From assembly GCA_029865665.1 (NCBI GenBank), contig JARXAV010000282.1, positions 1 to 8,285 of the forward strand: a stretch of 8,285 nucleotides of DNA, written 5' to 3'. This document shows, in pieces, positions 1 through 5,724 of the stretch (its first letter is position 1; each line of letters begins with the position of its first letter). The stretch comes from Flectobacillus sp. (GTDB taxonomy: Bacteria > Bacteroidota > Bacteroidia > Cytophagales > Spirosomataceae). Below the pieces are notes generated by a model that worked only from the letters and a program-made list of their open reading frames with translations, was not told where the DNA came from and did no database searches. Made by a program: the position numbers and the translations under genes.

Positions 1-1197
1 GTTTATAACTCATACAGAGGAATTGAGGTTATTTTCCGTGTGAAAAACGGAACAATTAAAAAAGGCGATAAAGTAAAATTCGTTGCCACGGGAAAAGAAT
101 ATTTTGCCGACGAAATTGGTACACTTCGCTTGGAACAAGAACCTCAGAAATCTATTTCGGCAGGTGATGTAGGGTATCTAATCTCGGGTATTAAAGAAGC
201 AAAAGAGGTTAAAGTAGGTGATACGATTACCCACAAAGACCGCCCTTGTAAAGATATTATTCATGGCTTTGAAGAAGTAAAACCAATGGTATTTGCAGGG
301 ATTTATCCTGTGGAAACAACGGAATTTGAAGACCTTCGTGATGCCATGGAGAAACATCAATTGAACGATCCTTCGCTTGTTTGGGAGCCAGAAACATCTG
401 CCGCTTTGGGCTTTGGTTTCCGTTGTGGTTTCTTGGGAATGTTGCACATGGAAATCGTACAGGAACGTTTGGAACGTGAATTTAACATGACGGTTATCAC
501 TACGGTACCATCGGTAAAATTCAAAGTGAATACCACTCGTGACGGTGAAGTATGGGTGTCAGCTCCTTCTGAATTGCCTGATATTAACTTGATTGACTCA
601 ATCGAAGAGCCATTTATCAAGGCTCAAATCATTACAAAGTCTGATTATGTTGGAGGTATCATGAAGCTTTGTATGGATAAGCGTGGTATCCTGAAAAATC
701 AAATTTACTTAACTTCTGACCGTGTTGAATTACAGTTTGACATGCCTCTTTCGGAAGTGGTATTTGATTTCTTCGACAAGCTAAAAACGATTTCTCGTGG
801 TTATGCGTCCCTTGATTATGAATATAAAGGATACGAAGAAAGCTACATGGTGAAACTAGACGTGATGTTGAACGGTGAAGCAGTGGATGCTCTTTCGGCT
901 ATTGTACACCGTGAAAAAGCATACGAATGGGGTAAGCGTCTGTGTGAAAAATTACGTGAATTATTGCCACGTCAACAATTTGACATTGCTATTCAAGCGG
1001 CTATCGGACAAAAAATCATTGCTCGTGAAACAGTAAAAGCTTTACGTAAAGACGTAACCGCAAAATGTTATGGTGGTGACATCTCTCGTAAACGTAAGTT
1101 ATTGGAGAAACAGAAAAAAGGTAAGAAACGTATGCGTCAGGTCGGAAACGTAGAAATTCCTCAAGAGGCATTTATGGCAGTCTTGAAACTTGACTAA
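1..1197 (+). CDS. lepA: Elongation factor 4 (LepA), 5'-truncated by window edge
   Basis: This is the C-terminal 398 codons of the ribosome back-translocating GTPase EF4/LepA, which acts on stalled or mis-translocated ribosomes. The reading frame is open from base 1 ([12 protein letters not shown]...), so the GTG at 40 is an internal valine codon and not the start. The N-terminal G domain, about 200 residues in the family, lies outside the window. The remaining part covers the beta-barrel domain II (about residues 1-85), then domain III with the hallmark [16 protein letters not shown] (around base 409), then domain V with SRGYASLDY (around base 796). The LepA-specific C-terminal domain follows, with [14 protein letters not shown] and [17 protein letters not shown] and a basic KKGKKRMRQ stretch. 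The ending ([12 protein letters not shown]) is typical of the family, so the 3' end is complete. It is followed directly by a terminator. The identity is secure from several family-specific motifs. Confidence 0.97.
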   Translation, partial: VYNSYRGIEVIFRVKNGTIKKGDKVKFVATGKEYFADEIGTLRLEQEPQKSISAGDVGYLISGIKEAKEVKVGDTITHKDRPCKDIIHGFEEVKPMVFAGIYPVETTEFEDLRDAMEKHQLNDPSLVWEPETSAALGFGFRCGFLGMLHMEIVQERLEREFNMTVITTVPSVKFKVNTTRDGEVWVSAPSELPDINLIDSIEEPFIKAQIITKSDYVGGIMKLCMDKRGILKNQIYLTSDRVELQFDMPLSEVVFDFFDKLKTISRGYASLDYEYKGYEESYMVKLDVMLNGEAVDALSAIVHREKAYEWGKRLCEKLRELLPRQQFDIAIQAAIGQKIIARETVKALRKDVTAKCYGGDISRKRKLLEKQKKGKKRMRQVGNVEIPQEAFMAVLKLD

Positions 1198-1204
1198 CAA
1201 TAAG

Positions 1205-1240
1205 AAAATCCAGTTTGAGTAATCAGGCTGGATTTTTGTT
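1205..1240 (+). terminator. Rho-independent terminator after lepA
   Basis: The arms 1205-1218 and 1223-1236 can form a 14-bp stem. It pairs AAAATCCAG with CTGGATTTT, then two T-G wobbles, then TGA with TCA, around a GTAA tetraloop. The 3' arm runs into a T-rich tract (1233-1240). It starts 7 bases after the lepA stop codon, so it very likely ends the lepA transcript. Confidence 0.85.
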
Positions 1241-1386
1241 TTACCTCCGACAACTTTAATCACATAGGCATGTAGAAAACATAGATTTGTATCTTCTATC
1301 GATGGTTGGAAAAATGAAATGTGTCTTACTACTTGAGTACTTGTGCAAAAGTAGTTGATATTCATTCTTGTTGTAAAGGGTTAATG

Positions 1387-1417
1387 GCTAGTAGATTAAA
1401 CCCAAAATTTAAAATTT
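1387..1417 (+). repeat. AT-rich dispersed intergenic repeat, copy A
   Basis: The 31 bases from 1387 begin GCTAGT and continue through ATTAAA, CC and ATTTAAAATT. They align without gaps to 7269-7299 with 26 of 31 bases identical, counted by eye. Both copies lie in spacers upstream of a plus-strand gene. The run continues as AAATTTAAAATTTT up to about 1425. Some similarity is expected from AT-rich composition, but the shared GCTAGT head and CC spacing argue for common origin. Confidence 0.5.
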
Positions 1418-1542
1418 AAAATTTTGCATCACTACTTATACACTCCTCCCCCTGTAACAAACTAGGCTCTCTTCAGCAACTTCATCAAAACAGAACTGCT
1501 ATTTATTTTTTACTATGAACACGTAATTTCTACAGGAATCCG

Positions 1543-1550
1543 TATTTTTG
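1543..1550 (+). promoter_or_regulatory. Possible -7 promoter element for the 1584 gene
   Basis: TATTTTTG matches the Bacteroidota -7 consensus TANNTTTG exactly and sits 33 bases before the ATG at 1584. No TTG (-33 element) is visible at the usual distance upstream, so support is weak. Confidence 0.3.
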
Positions 1551-1583
1551 TAAAAAGACAACATAATAAATCTAAATCAATAT

Positions 1584-1988
1584 ATGTCAGCAAATCACCC
1601 TACCAAATTTTTAATGTTTCCGTGGAGTTTTGCCGCTATTACGGTTCTAATCCTCATTTCTGTTTTTGAACCGAAATGGGCATCCGAAAACTGGAACTGG
1701 CTTGCGTTAATCCTCATTGTGCCTGCTGCGATTCTTGAAAACTTAAAATCAGGATATTCGTCTATTACCATGATGTATGCCAAAATTTTATACACATGTT
1801 TAACCTTCTTTATTGTTGGAGCAGGTTTAGGTATTTGGGTTTATTGCAATAATTATACAGAACACCATATTGCGATTCCAGGCTACAGCTTTGGTTTAGC
1901 AGGAATTATCATATTAATTGACTTAGCCAACATTTTCAGTATGCTAAAAGCAGCGAAACGAGAAGGGTTCTTTTTAGGAGACGAATAA
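1584..1988 (+). CDS. Small four-helix membrane protein, function unknown
   Basis: The gene encodes 134 residues that I do not recognise as any named family. Four hydrophobic segments can be seen, at about residues 14-28, 37-52, 66-87 and 102-121, which predicts an integral inner-membrane protein without a cleaved signal peptide. Charged residues are few and lie in the loops and at the C-terminal tail (KAAKREGFFLGDE). Helix 2 is preceded by a tryptophan-rich turn (WASENWNW). The ATG at 1584 is the first in the frame and is preceded by an AT-rich leader with no clear Shine-Dalgarno sequence. The gene stands alone, with a terminator before it (lepA) and its own terminator 31 bases after the stop codon. 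The coding call is good because of the clean helix pattern, but no function can be assigned. Confidence 0.75.
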   Translation: MSANHPTKFLMFPWSFAAITVLILISVFEPKWASENWNWLALILIVPAAILENLKSGYSSITMMYAKILYTCLTFFIVGAGLGIWVYCNNYTEHHIAIPGYSFGLAGIIILIDLANIFSMLKAAKREGFFLGDE

Positions 1989-2019
1989 AAATTACGCTTA
2001 TCCAATATAAATACAGTAG

Positions 2020-2053
2020 AAAAGGAGCATTTCAGAAGATTTGCTCCTTTTTT
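2020..2053 (+). terminator. Rho-independent terminator after the 1584 gene
   Basis: AAAAGGAGCA (2020-2029) pairs perfectly with TGCTCCTTTT (2042-2051) across a 12-base loop and is followed by more T residues. It lies just upstream of the REP palindromes and is distinct from them in sequence. Confidence 0.8.
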
Positions 2054-2054
2054 G

Positions 2055-2078
2055 TGGGTTCACGGGTTTTAACCCGTG
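2055..2078 (+). repeat. REP palindrome 1
   Basis: The stem CACGGGTT (2061-2068) / AACCCGTG (2071-2078) has a two-base TT centre and is preceded by a TGGGTT head. The first 23 bases are identical to 2091-2113, giving a direct repeat with a 36-base period. The asymmetric head plus palindrome next to a RAYT gene matches the architecture of repetitive extragenic palindromes. Confidence 0.8.
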
Positions 2079-2090
2079 CAGAAAGTATTT

Positions 2091-2114
2091 TGGGTTCACG
2101 GGTTTTAACCCGTT
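2091..2114 (+). repeat. REP palindrome 2
   Basis: Same orientation and head as palindrome 1: TGGGTTC, then ACGGGTT (2098-2104), TT, AACCCGT (2107-2113). The last stem pair of palindrome 1 is lost here because base 2114 is T instead of G. Confidence 0.8.
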
Positions 2115-2133
2115 TCGGGAACAATTAAACTTA

Positions 2134-2159
2134 GAACGGGTTTTTAACCCGTTCACCCA
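2134..2159 (-). repeat. REP palindrome 3, inverted
   Basis: GAACGGGTT (2134-2142) pairs with AACCCGTTC (2146-2154) across TTT, a 9-bp stem. The head lies on the other side and reads TGGGTGAACGGG on the minus strand, so this copy is inverted relative to copies 1 and 2. Its outer pair is compensated (GAAC/GTTC in place of CAC/GTG), so the stem is kept although the sequence changed. Confidence 0.8.
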
Positions 2160-2180
2160 AACCAATTTTTCCATATTTTT

Positions 2181-2194
2181 TCTTAAATTTAAGA
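2181..2194. repeat. Perfect 14-bp AT-rich palindrome
   Basis: TCTTAAATTTAAGA is a perfect palindrome lying between the REP cluster and the transposase start, about 43 bases upstream of the ATG at 2237. It could be an operator or simply reflect AT-rich composition. Its role is unknown. Confidence 0.35.
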
Positions 2195-2236
2195 CTATAA
2201 ATTCAGTTCCTACACTTAAAAAATAGCTTTAAGCAA

Positions 2237-2891
2237 ATGAATTCCAACACTGAGTATTGGAGAAATCTGCCTCATTTCCAACATATTGGGGCATCCTTTT
2301 TTATTACATTTCGTTTGTACGATTCTTTACCCCATAGTATAATTCAGACTTTACAAAATGAGCGAGAAGAACAATTCCTTCAACTGAAAACACGAAAATT
2401 AGCCTACGAAGACGAAGTTGTGGCTATGACTAGCATTAAACGAGAGTACTGGAAGAAAGGTAGATGATGCTTTAGATAAAATTCAAACAGGGCCTCATTA
2501 TCTGAAAGATGAAAAAATAGCGTCCTTAATAATTAAAAAATTAAGGCAATATGATAATACGTTATACTACTTAGATGCTTATTGCATCATGTCGAATCAT
2601 ATCCATGTATTATTGGATTTTTCGGTACAGCTTCCTGCTAATTTTATGGATTTTAATGAACAGAACTATGTTCAACTCCATCAGGTAATGAAACTTATTA
2701 AAGGTGGCACTGCCTATGAAGCGAATAAAATCTTAAACCGAAAAGGGAAATTTTGGGAGGATGAAAGTTTTGATACCTACATAAGAAATGACAAACACAG
2801 AACGAACGTGATTCATTATATTTTGAATAATCCTGTAAAAATAGGAATTTGTAAGTTTTGGGAGGAGTACCCGTTTGCATGGGCAAGATGA
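2237..2891 (+). pseudogene. REP-associated tyrosine transposase (RAYT, IS200-like Y1), frameshifted
   Basis: Two overlapping-context frames make one RAYT protein. The first (2237-2458) gives the typical N-terminus (WRNLPHFQHIGASFFITFRL). The second is open from 2460 and reads VDDALDKIQTGPHYLKDEKI... through LDAYCIMSNHIHVLL, which is the HUH motif. It continues with MKLIKGG and GKFWEDESFDTYIRND and then HYILNNPVKIG, whose first tyrosine matches the catalytic Tyr of RAYTs. It closes with a WEEYPFAWAR-type end. Removing one base in AAAGG at 2456-2460 joins them into about 217 residues, with HxH at about 121/123 and Tyr at about 194. As given, the first frame stops at TGA 2465-2467. RAYTs are single-copy HUH nucleases thought to act on REP palindromes, and REP-like palindromes flank this one on both sides. 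No other lesion is seen, so inactivation is recent or the extra base is a sequencing error. Confidence 0.9.
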
Positions 2892-2894
2892 TAG

Positions 2895-2910
2895 TTAAAC
2901 GGGGTAAAAC
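2895..2910 (+). repeat. Degenerate REP half-copy
   Basis: TTAAACGGGGTAAAAC matches 14 of 16 bases of the same segment of palindrome 4 (2926-2941) in direct orientation, but lacks the following CCCGT arm. It starts a few bases after the transposase stop codon and looks like a decayed or partial copy. Confidence 0.45.
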
Positions 2911-2926
2911 TAGGTATAGTGGTATT

Positions 2927-2960
2927 GAAACGGGTTAAAACCCGTTTACCCGTGAACCCC
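2927..2960 (-). repeat. REP palindrome 4, inverted, with expanded head
   Basis: AAACGGGTT (2928-2936) pairs with AACCCGTTT (2939-2947) across AA, a 9-bp stem. The head on the minus strand reads GGGGTTCACGGGT and is followed by the stem, so the CACGGGT portion appears twice (ACCCGT at 2948-2953 repeats the stem arm). It is inverted relative to copies 1 and 2 and closes the transposase locus on the 3' side. Confidence 0.75.
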
Positions 2961-3002
2961 TTCTACATCCATTCAACCATTCGGGTAACCGTCCATTTAA
3001 AT

Positions 3003-3037
3003 TTGAATACTCGAACTAAAAAATCCCTATACATTTA
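3003..3037 (+). promoter_or_regulatory. Possible promoter of the PspC/LiaF-like operon
   Basis: TTG at 3003-3005 and TACATTTA at 3030-3037 are separated by 24 bases and resemble the Bacteroidota TTG / TANNTTTG promoter, with one mismatch in the -7 element and slightly long spacing. An alternative is TAAATTCG at 3056-3063, which lies very close to the start. This is a weak call. Confidence 0.25.
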
Positions 3038-3071
3038 CATCAGAATATAACAAACTAAATTCGTTTTAGCG

Positions 3072-3485
3072 ATGAACAATAAACTTTTTAGAATTCCTTC
3101 AAAAGCAGTTTTAGGCGGTGTATGTGCTGGTCTAGCTGAATATTTCAATACAGACACAAGTTTAATACGTGTTGCGTTAGTTTTACTAGCGTTATTTTCT
3201 CATGGCTTTCTATTCTGGCTCTATGTCATTGCATGGATAGCCCTTCCCGTAAAAAATGTATGGGATACCAACAATAATACATATAGTGAACCAACTTATA
3301 ACTCCCCCTTTGGTGAAATGAAAAGTGAATCAAACAAAATTAAAGGTGCTGTCCTTATTGGATTAGGCTTATTGTTTTTATTAAATGAATGGCTTCCAAA
3401 CTTCGACTTTGGTAAATTCTGGCCTTTATTGCTGATTGGAGCAGGCGGCTACATCATTTTTAAAGACAAACTTCGTCAACAATAA
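3072..3485 (+). CDS. PspC-domain membrane protein with LiaI/LiaF-type tail
   Basis: This is a 137-residue inner-membrane protein. Residues 3-61 form a PspC domain, shown by the amphipathic GGVCAGLAEYF (15-25), the following TSLIRVALVLLALF and the closing YVIAWIALP helix. PspC proteins are partners or sensors in phage-shock-type envelope stress responses. A polar linker (about 62-90) leads to two more hydrophobic segments (92-105 and 116-131). These contain FWPLLLIGAG, which resembles the membrane region of LiaI/LiaF-like proteins, so this is a PspC plus LiaF-type membrane fusion. No PspA or PspB gene is adjacent. The gene lies 28 bases before the LiaF-like gene with no terminator between them, so the two are probably cotranscribed. 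The start at 3072 fits the beginning of the domain. The family is secure; the exact stress or partner is not known from sequence. Confidence 0.9.
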   Translation: MNNKLFRIPSKAVLGGVCAGLAEYFNTDTSLIRVALVLLALFSHGFLFWLYVIAWIALPVKNVWDTNNNTYSEPTYNSPFGEMKSESNKIKGAVLIGLGLLFLLNEWLPNFDFGKFWPLLLIGAGGYIIFKDKLRQQ

Positions 3486-3513
3486 TCTGTTCTTAACTCA
3501 ACCTTTCTTTACC

Positions 3514-4491
3514 ATGAATTCTAAAAACGCATTTGCAGGTGGTATCCTGATTTTTATAGGTTTTCTATTCTTAGGAATGGAATTTAACTGGTTTCATGTT
3601 GACTGGCACTTTATCAGTCGCTTATGGCCACTTTTGTTAGTGTATTGGGGGGTAAATAAATACTTCGGTAAGTCCAACGAAACAACCTCCATCATCACCA
3701 TTGTATTACTTTGTTTAGCTCTATCTTTTACCTTTGTTCATAGTTGTAAAAACAAAGTAAATGACAAAATCGAATGGTTTGATAACGACAAAGAAGATGA
3801 GGAAGAATCCTTCAATGACATTAAGCCTGAGGATGAGCAAGATAACGATTCGAAACAAGGTTTTAGTTCTCAAAAGTTAGTAGAAAGTATGAATGCTTCT
3901 ATTAAAAAAGCTACGTTTAATTTTGAAGGAGGAGCTGCCAAATTTGAAATCAACGGAGAAAGTAATGAACTTGTTGAGGCGGATGCAGAGCTTGATTTTG
4001 GCAAAATCTCGCTTAAAAAGATTGGTGAAGGCGACAACCCTTCAGTCAACTTTGCCTTAAACGGAAAGAAAAACAGCATCAATTTGGACTCAGACAAAGC
4101 CAATAACAAGGTAAGTCTTAAATTGAATCCATCGGTTTTATGGAATATGAATTTTGAGTTCGGAGCAGGAAAGGCAGATTTTGATTTGAGTCCGTACAAA
4201 GTTGAAACGCTCAAGCTGACTACAGGTGTAACCGATACTGATGTTAAACTTGGTGATAAAGTGAAAGACATGAAGGTAGAGGTGGAATCTGGCTTGGCTT
4301 CTATTGAATTTCAAGTTCCAGAAAAATCTGGCTGTCGTATCAAGATTGACGGTGGTTTAAACAATAAAAACTTCGACGATTTTGTAAAAGTAGGTGACTA
4401 TTGGGAAACGCCAAACTATGCGAGTTCAAGCAATAAAATCACGATTACCTTTAAAGGTGGTTTGCAAGATTTAACGGTAAAACGTTACTAA
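3514..4491 (+). CDS. LiaF-like membrane protein with beta-rich C-terminal domain
   Basis: I place the start at ATG 3514 (MNSKNAFAGG), giving 325 residues. An upstream in-frame ATG at 3436 would overlap the PspC gene by 50 bases and add 26 residues lacking family features. Three hydrophobic segments (about 8-22, 36-47 and 57-75) include SRLWPLLLVYWG, matching the LiaI/LiaF-type membrane domain. A strongly acidic linker (about 86-115, rich in D and E) follows. The rest, about 128-325, is a beta-strand pattern like LiaF/DUF4097 toast-rack domains, with GGAAKFEINGES, FGAGKADFDLSPYKVETLKLTTG and a later repeat of the type VESGLASIEFQVP. LiaF in Firmicutes inhibits a cell-envelope-stress two-component system, but no kinase or regulator gene lies next to this one. 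The domain probably faces the periplasm or cytoplasm as a scaffold. The function is inferred from family and operon only. Confidence 0.85.
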   Translation: MNSKNAFAGGILIFIGFLFLGMEFNWFHVDWHFISRLWPLLLVYWGVNKYFGKSNETTSIITIVLLCLALSFTFVHSCKNKVNDKIEWFDNDKEDEEESFNDIKPEDEQDNDSKQGFSSQKLVESMNASIKKATFNFEGGAAKFEINGESNELVEADAELDFGKISLKKIGEGDNPSVNFALNGKKNSINLDSDKANNKVSLKLNPSVLWNMNFEFGAGKADFDLSPYKVETLKLTTGVTDTDVKLGDKVKDMKVEVESGLASIEFQVPEKSGCRIKIDGGLNNKNFDDFVKVGDYWETPNYASSSNKITITFKGGLQDLTVKRY

Positions 4492-4498
4492 TAATATA

Positions 4499-4547
4499 GC
4501 CCCACCGTTCGATAGGTTTCTGGAATCTACCGAACGATGGGGCTTTT
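4499..4547. terminator. Convergent terminator between LiaF-like and ATP-grasp genes
   Basis: Arms 4499-4518 and 4524-4543 give 20 positions of pairing with two mismatches (C4505/A4537 and A4512/C4530) and one G-T wobble around a 5-base loop. GGGGC is followed by TTTT on the plus strand. The hairpin sits between two convergent stop codons, so it may serve both. The plus-strand T-run is short and the minus-strand side (TATATTATT) is weaker. Confidence 0.8.
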
Positions 4548-4567
4548 ATCATCAAAAGAAAAAAACG

Positions 4568-5503
4568 CTAAACCAATTCAAATTGATTATCAGCGTGATA
4601 CACCTTCTCAAAACGCATCAAAATTCGAGTAAACAATTCCTTTAACGAAATTCCTTGGCTCTGTGCGATAAAAGGCAAAAAGCTATTAGTGTCTAAATTC
4701 GGCATGGTATTAATATCCAAAATATAAATGATGCCTTCGTGTACTCGAACATCCGTACGTGACATTCCTCTCAAATTCAAGGCTTTGTGTAAACGTAACA
4801 CTGTTTGCTGCATTTCCTGAATCAACGACTCTTCCATTAAAGGATTTAACACCTTTTCAGTACGACCATAATTCTGACCAGCAATGTAAATTTCACGATT
4901 ATCGTCAGGCTTAATTTCCAAGGGTTGTAAACACATATAATCCGACGCATCTTCATTCGGAATCACGCCTACCGTAAATTCTCTTCCCGTAATGTAAGGT
5001 TGAATGATTAAATCATCCCGTTCCATTAGCTCCTGATACGGAATGGCATCAGCGTCAAAAACCATCATATTAAGGTGTAAGCTACCAAAACGAGGTTTTA
5101 CGATATAGCGTTTTGCCCCAAAATTAGCAATTTCACTCAACGGAATAATCGCAGGCGTTGTCGCTCCAATCTGATTACAAAATTCGGGTAAGGTAAATTT
5201 ATCTTTTGCAATCACTTGAGCTTCATATCTACTTGCTGTATGAGGAATCTGATGAGCATCTAACCATCGAGCAATGTCGTGTTGTCCTGCATCTCCAAAG
5301 CCATAACATACATTAAAGACCATATCAAACTGACGAAGGAAATTGGCAAACTCTTCTGAGAATCCCACAAAATGTGTAATGTACGGATAATAATTTTCGG
5401 GAGTGGACTCCAAAAAATGGACTACTGTACGGGCAAAAATATTTTCTTTCCAAGGAGTGAAAGTGGAATCAGAATAAAGGTAAATTAACTTCTTTTGTGT
5501 CAT
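4568..5503 (-). CDS. Divergent D-Ala-D-Ala ligase-like ATP-grasp protein
   Basis: The 311-residue product has the ATP-grasp plan of D-alanine-D-alanine ligases. It starts with a Rossmann-like N-terminal part, then GDAGQHDIARWLDAHQIPHTAS (about 70-91), AKDK (99-102) with a likely ATP-contacting Lys102, and RYIVKPRFGS with Lys136. QPYITGREFTVGVI (168-181) follows, then the C-terminal metal site SRTDVRV...ILDINTMPNLDTNSFLP, where Asp251, Asp263 and Asn265 fit the magnesium ligands. It differs from housekeeping Ddl. The N-terminal GGxSxExxVS signature is absent, the KPxxxGSSVG loop reads KPRFGSLHLNM, and the usual Glu of EIN/EVN is Asp263. It may ligate a different amino acid or peptide. It is a single gene, convergent to the LiaF-like gene and divergent from the permease. 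The fold call is firm; the substrate is unknown. Confidence 0.85.
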   Translation of the reverse strand: MTQKKLIYLYSDSTFTPWKENIFARTVVHFLESTPENYYPYITHFVGFSEEFANFLRQFDMVFNVCYGFGDAGQHDIARWLDAHQIPHTASRYEAQVIAKDKFTLPEFCNQIGATTPAIIPLSEIANFGAKRYIVKPRFGSLHLNMMVFDADAIPYQELMERDDLIIQPYITGREFTVGVIPNEDASDYMCLQPLEIKPDDNREIYIAGQNYGRTEKVLNPLMEESLIQEMQQTVLRLHKALNLRGMSRTDVRVHEGIIYILDINTMPNLDTNSFLPFIAQSQGISLKELFTRILMRFEKVYHADNQFELV

Positions 5504-5577
5504 CGACGTAAACGATTGATAGGGATTTTATTTCGATAAAATTAATTCGCTCAAATCGGATTTAATTAAAAATTAAA

Positions 5578-5622
5578 TTAACTAACTATTATTTAATTAT
5601 GAGCTAGAAACCAGTTAGTTAA
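5578..5622. promoter_or_regulatory. 10-bp perfect inverted repeat in divergent promoter region
   Basis: TTAACTAACT (5578-5587) and AGTTAGTTAA (5613-5622) are exact reverse complements with a 25-base spacer. They lie between the start codons of the ATP-grasp gene (minus, 5503) and the permease (plus, 5725). It could be a dimeric operator or a leader hairpin. A second AT-only inverted repeat, TTTAATT / AATTAAA (5561-5577), is adjacent. No TANNTTTG promoter was found in this spacer. Confidence 0.45.
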
Positions 5623-5724
5623 CATTTGCATAACAATACAAACTTGCCCCATACAACAGGTCAACATAGCGAGGTATCAGCTAACGTTTCTTGCATCCCT
5701 GCGTATTTTTCACTTTCTTTGAGT

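Larger units (their letters stand above)
1241..1583. other. Intergenic region, no gene seen
   Basis: This stretch of about 340 bases has no convincing open frame on either strand. The minus-strand frame over 1099-1365 runs into lepA and resembles nothing. It contains a short inverted repeat (ACTACTT at 1328-1334 against AAGTAGT at 1349-1355), an AT-rich repeat shared with the spacer near 7280, a TAGATTTG at 1282-1289 that fits a Bacteroidota -7 element but lies 300 bases from any start, and a better placed -7-like element at 1543. Confidence 0.6.

Noticed and set aside
40..42. GTG at 40 as the start of the first gene
   Set aside because: The frame is open upstream to base 1 and those 13 codons match the LepA domain II sequence, so the gene is simply cut by the window edge.
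2041..2226. A 61-residue plus-strand open frame with a repeated GFTGFNP pattern
   Set aside because: The repeated peptide is only the translation of the REP palindromes, and the frame starts inside the terminator hairpin of the preceding gene.
3436..3513. N-terminal extension of the LiaF-like gene from ATG 3436
   Set aside because: It would overlap the PspC coding region by 50 bases and adds residues without family features. ATG 3514 fits the start of the membrane domain and a normal 28-base spacing.
3870..4271. A 133-residue minus-strand frame rich in Ser and Leu
   Set aside because: It lies wholly inside the LiaF-like gene and reads as the antisense of Lys/Glu/Asp-rich codons, so it is a shadow frame.
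5621..5629. TAACATTTG as a -7 promoter element for the permease
   Set aside because: It has one base too many between TA and TTTG for the TANNTTTG consensus, and no TTG lies at the right distance upstream.
5626..5724. N-terminal extension of the permease from TTG 5626
   Set aside because: The 33 extra residues are polar and absent from APC transporters, and ATG 5725 starts the usual short cytoplasmic tail before helix 1.
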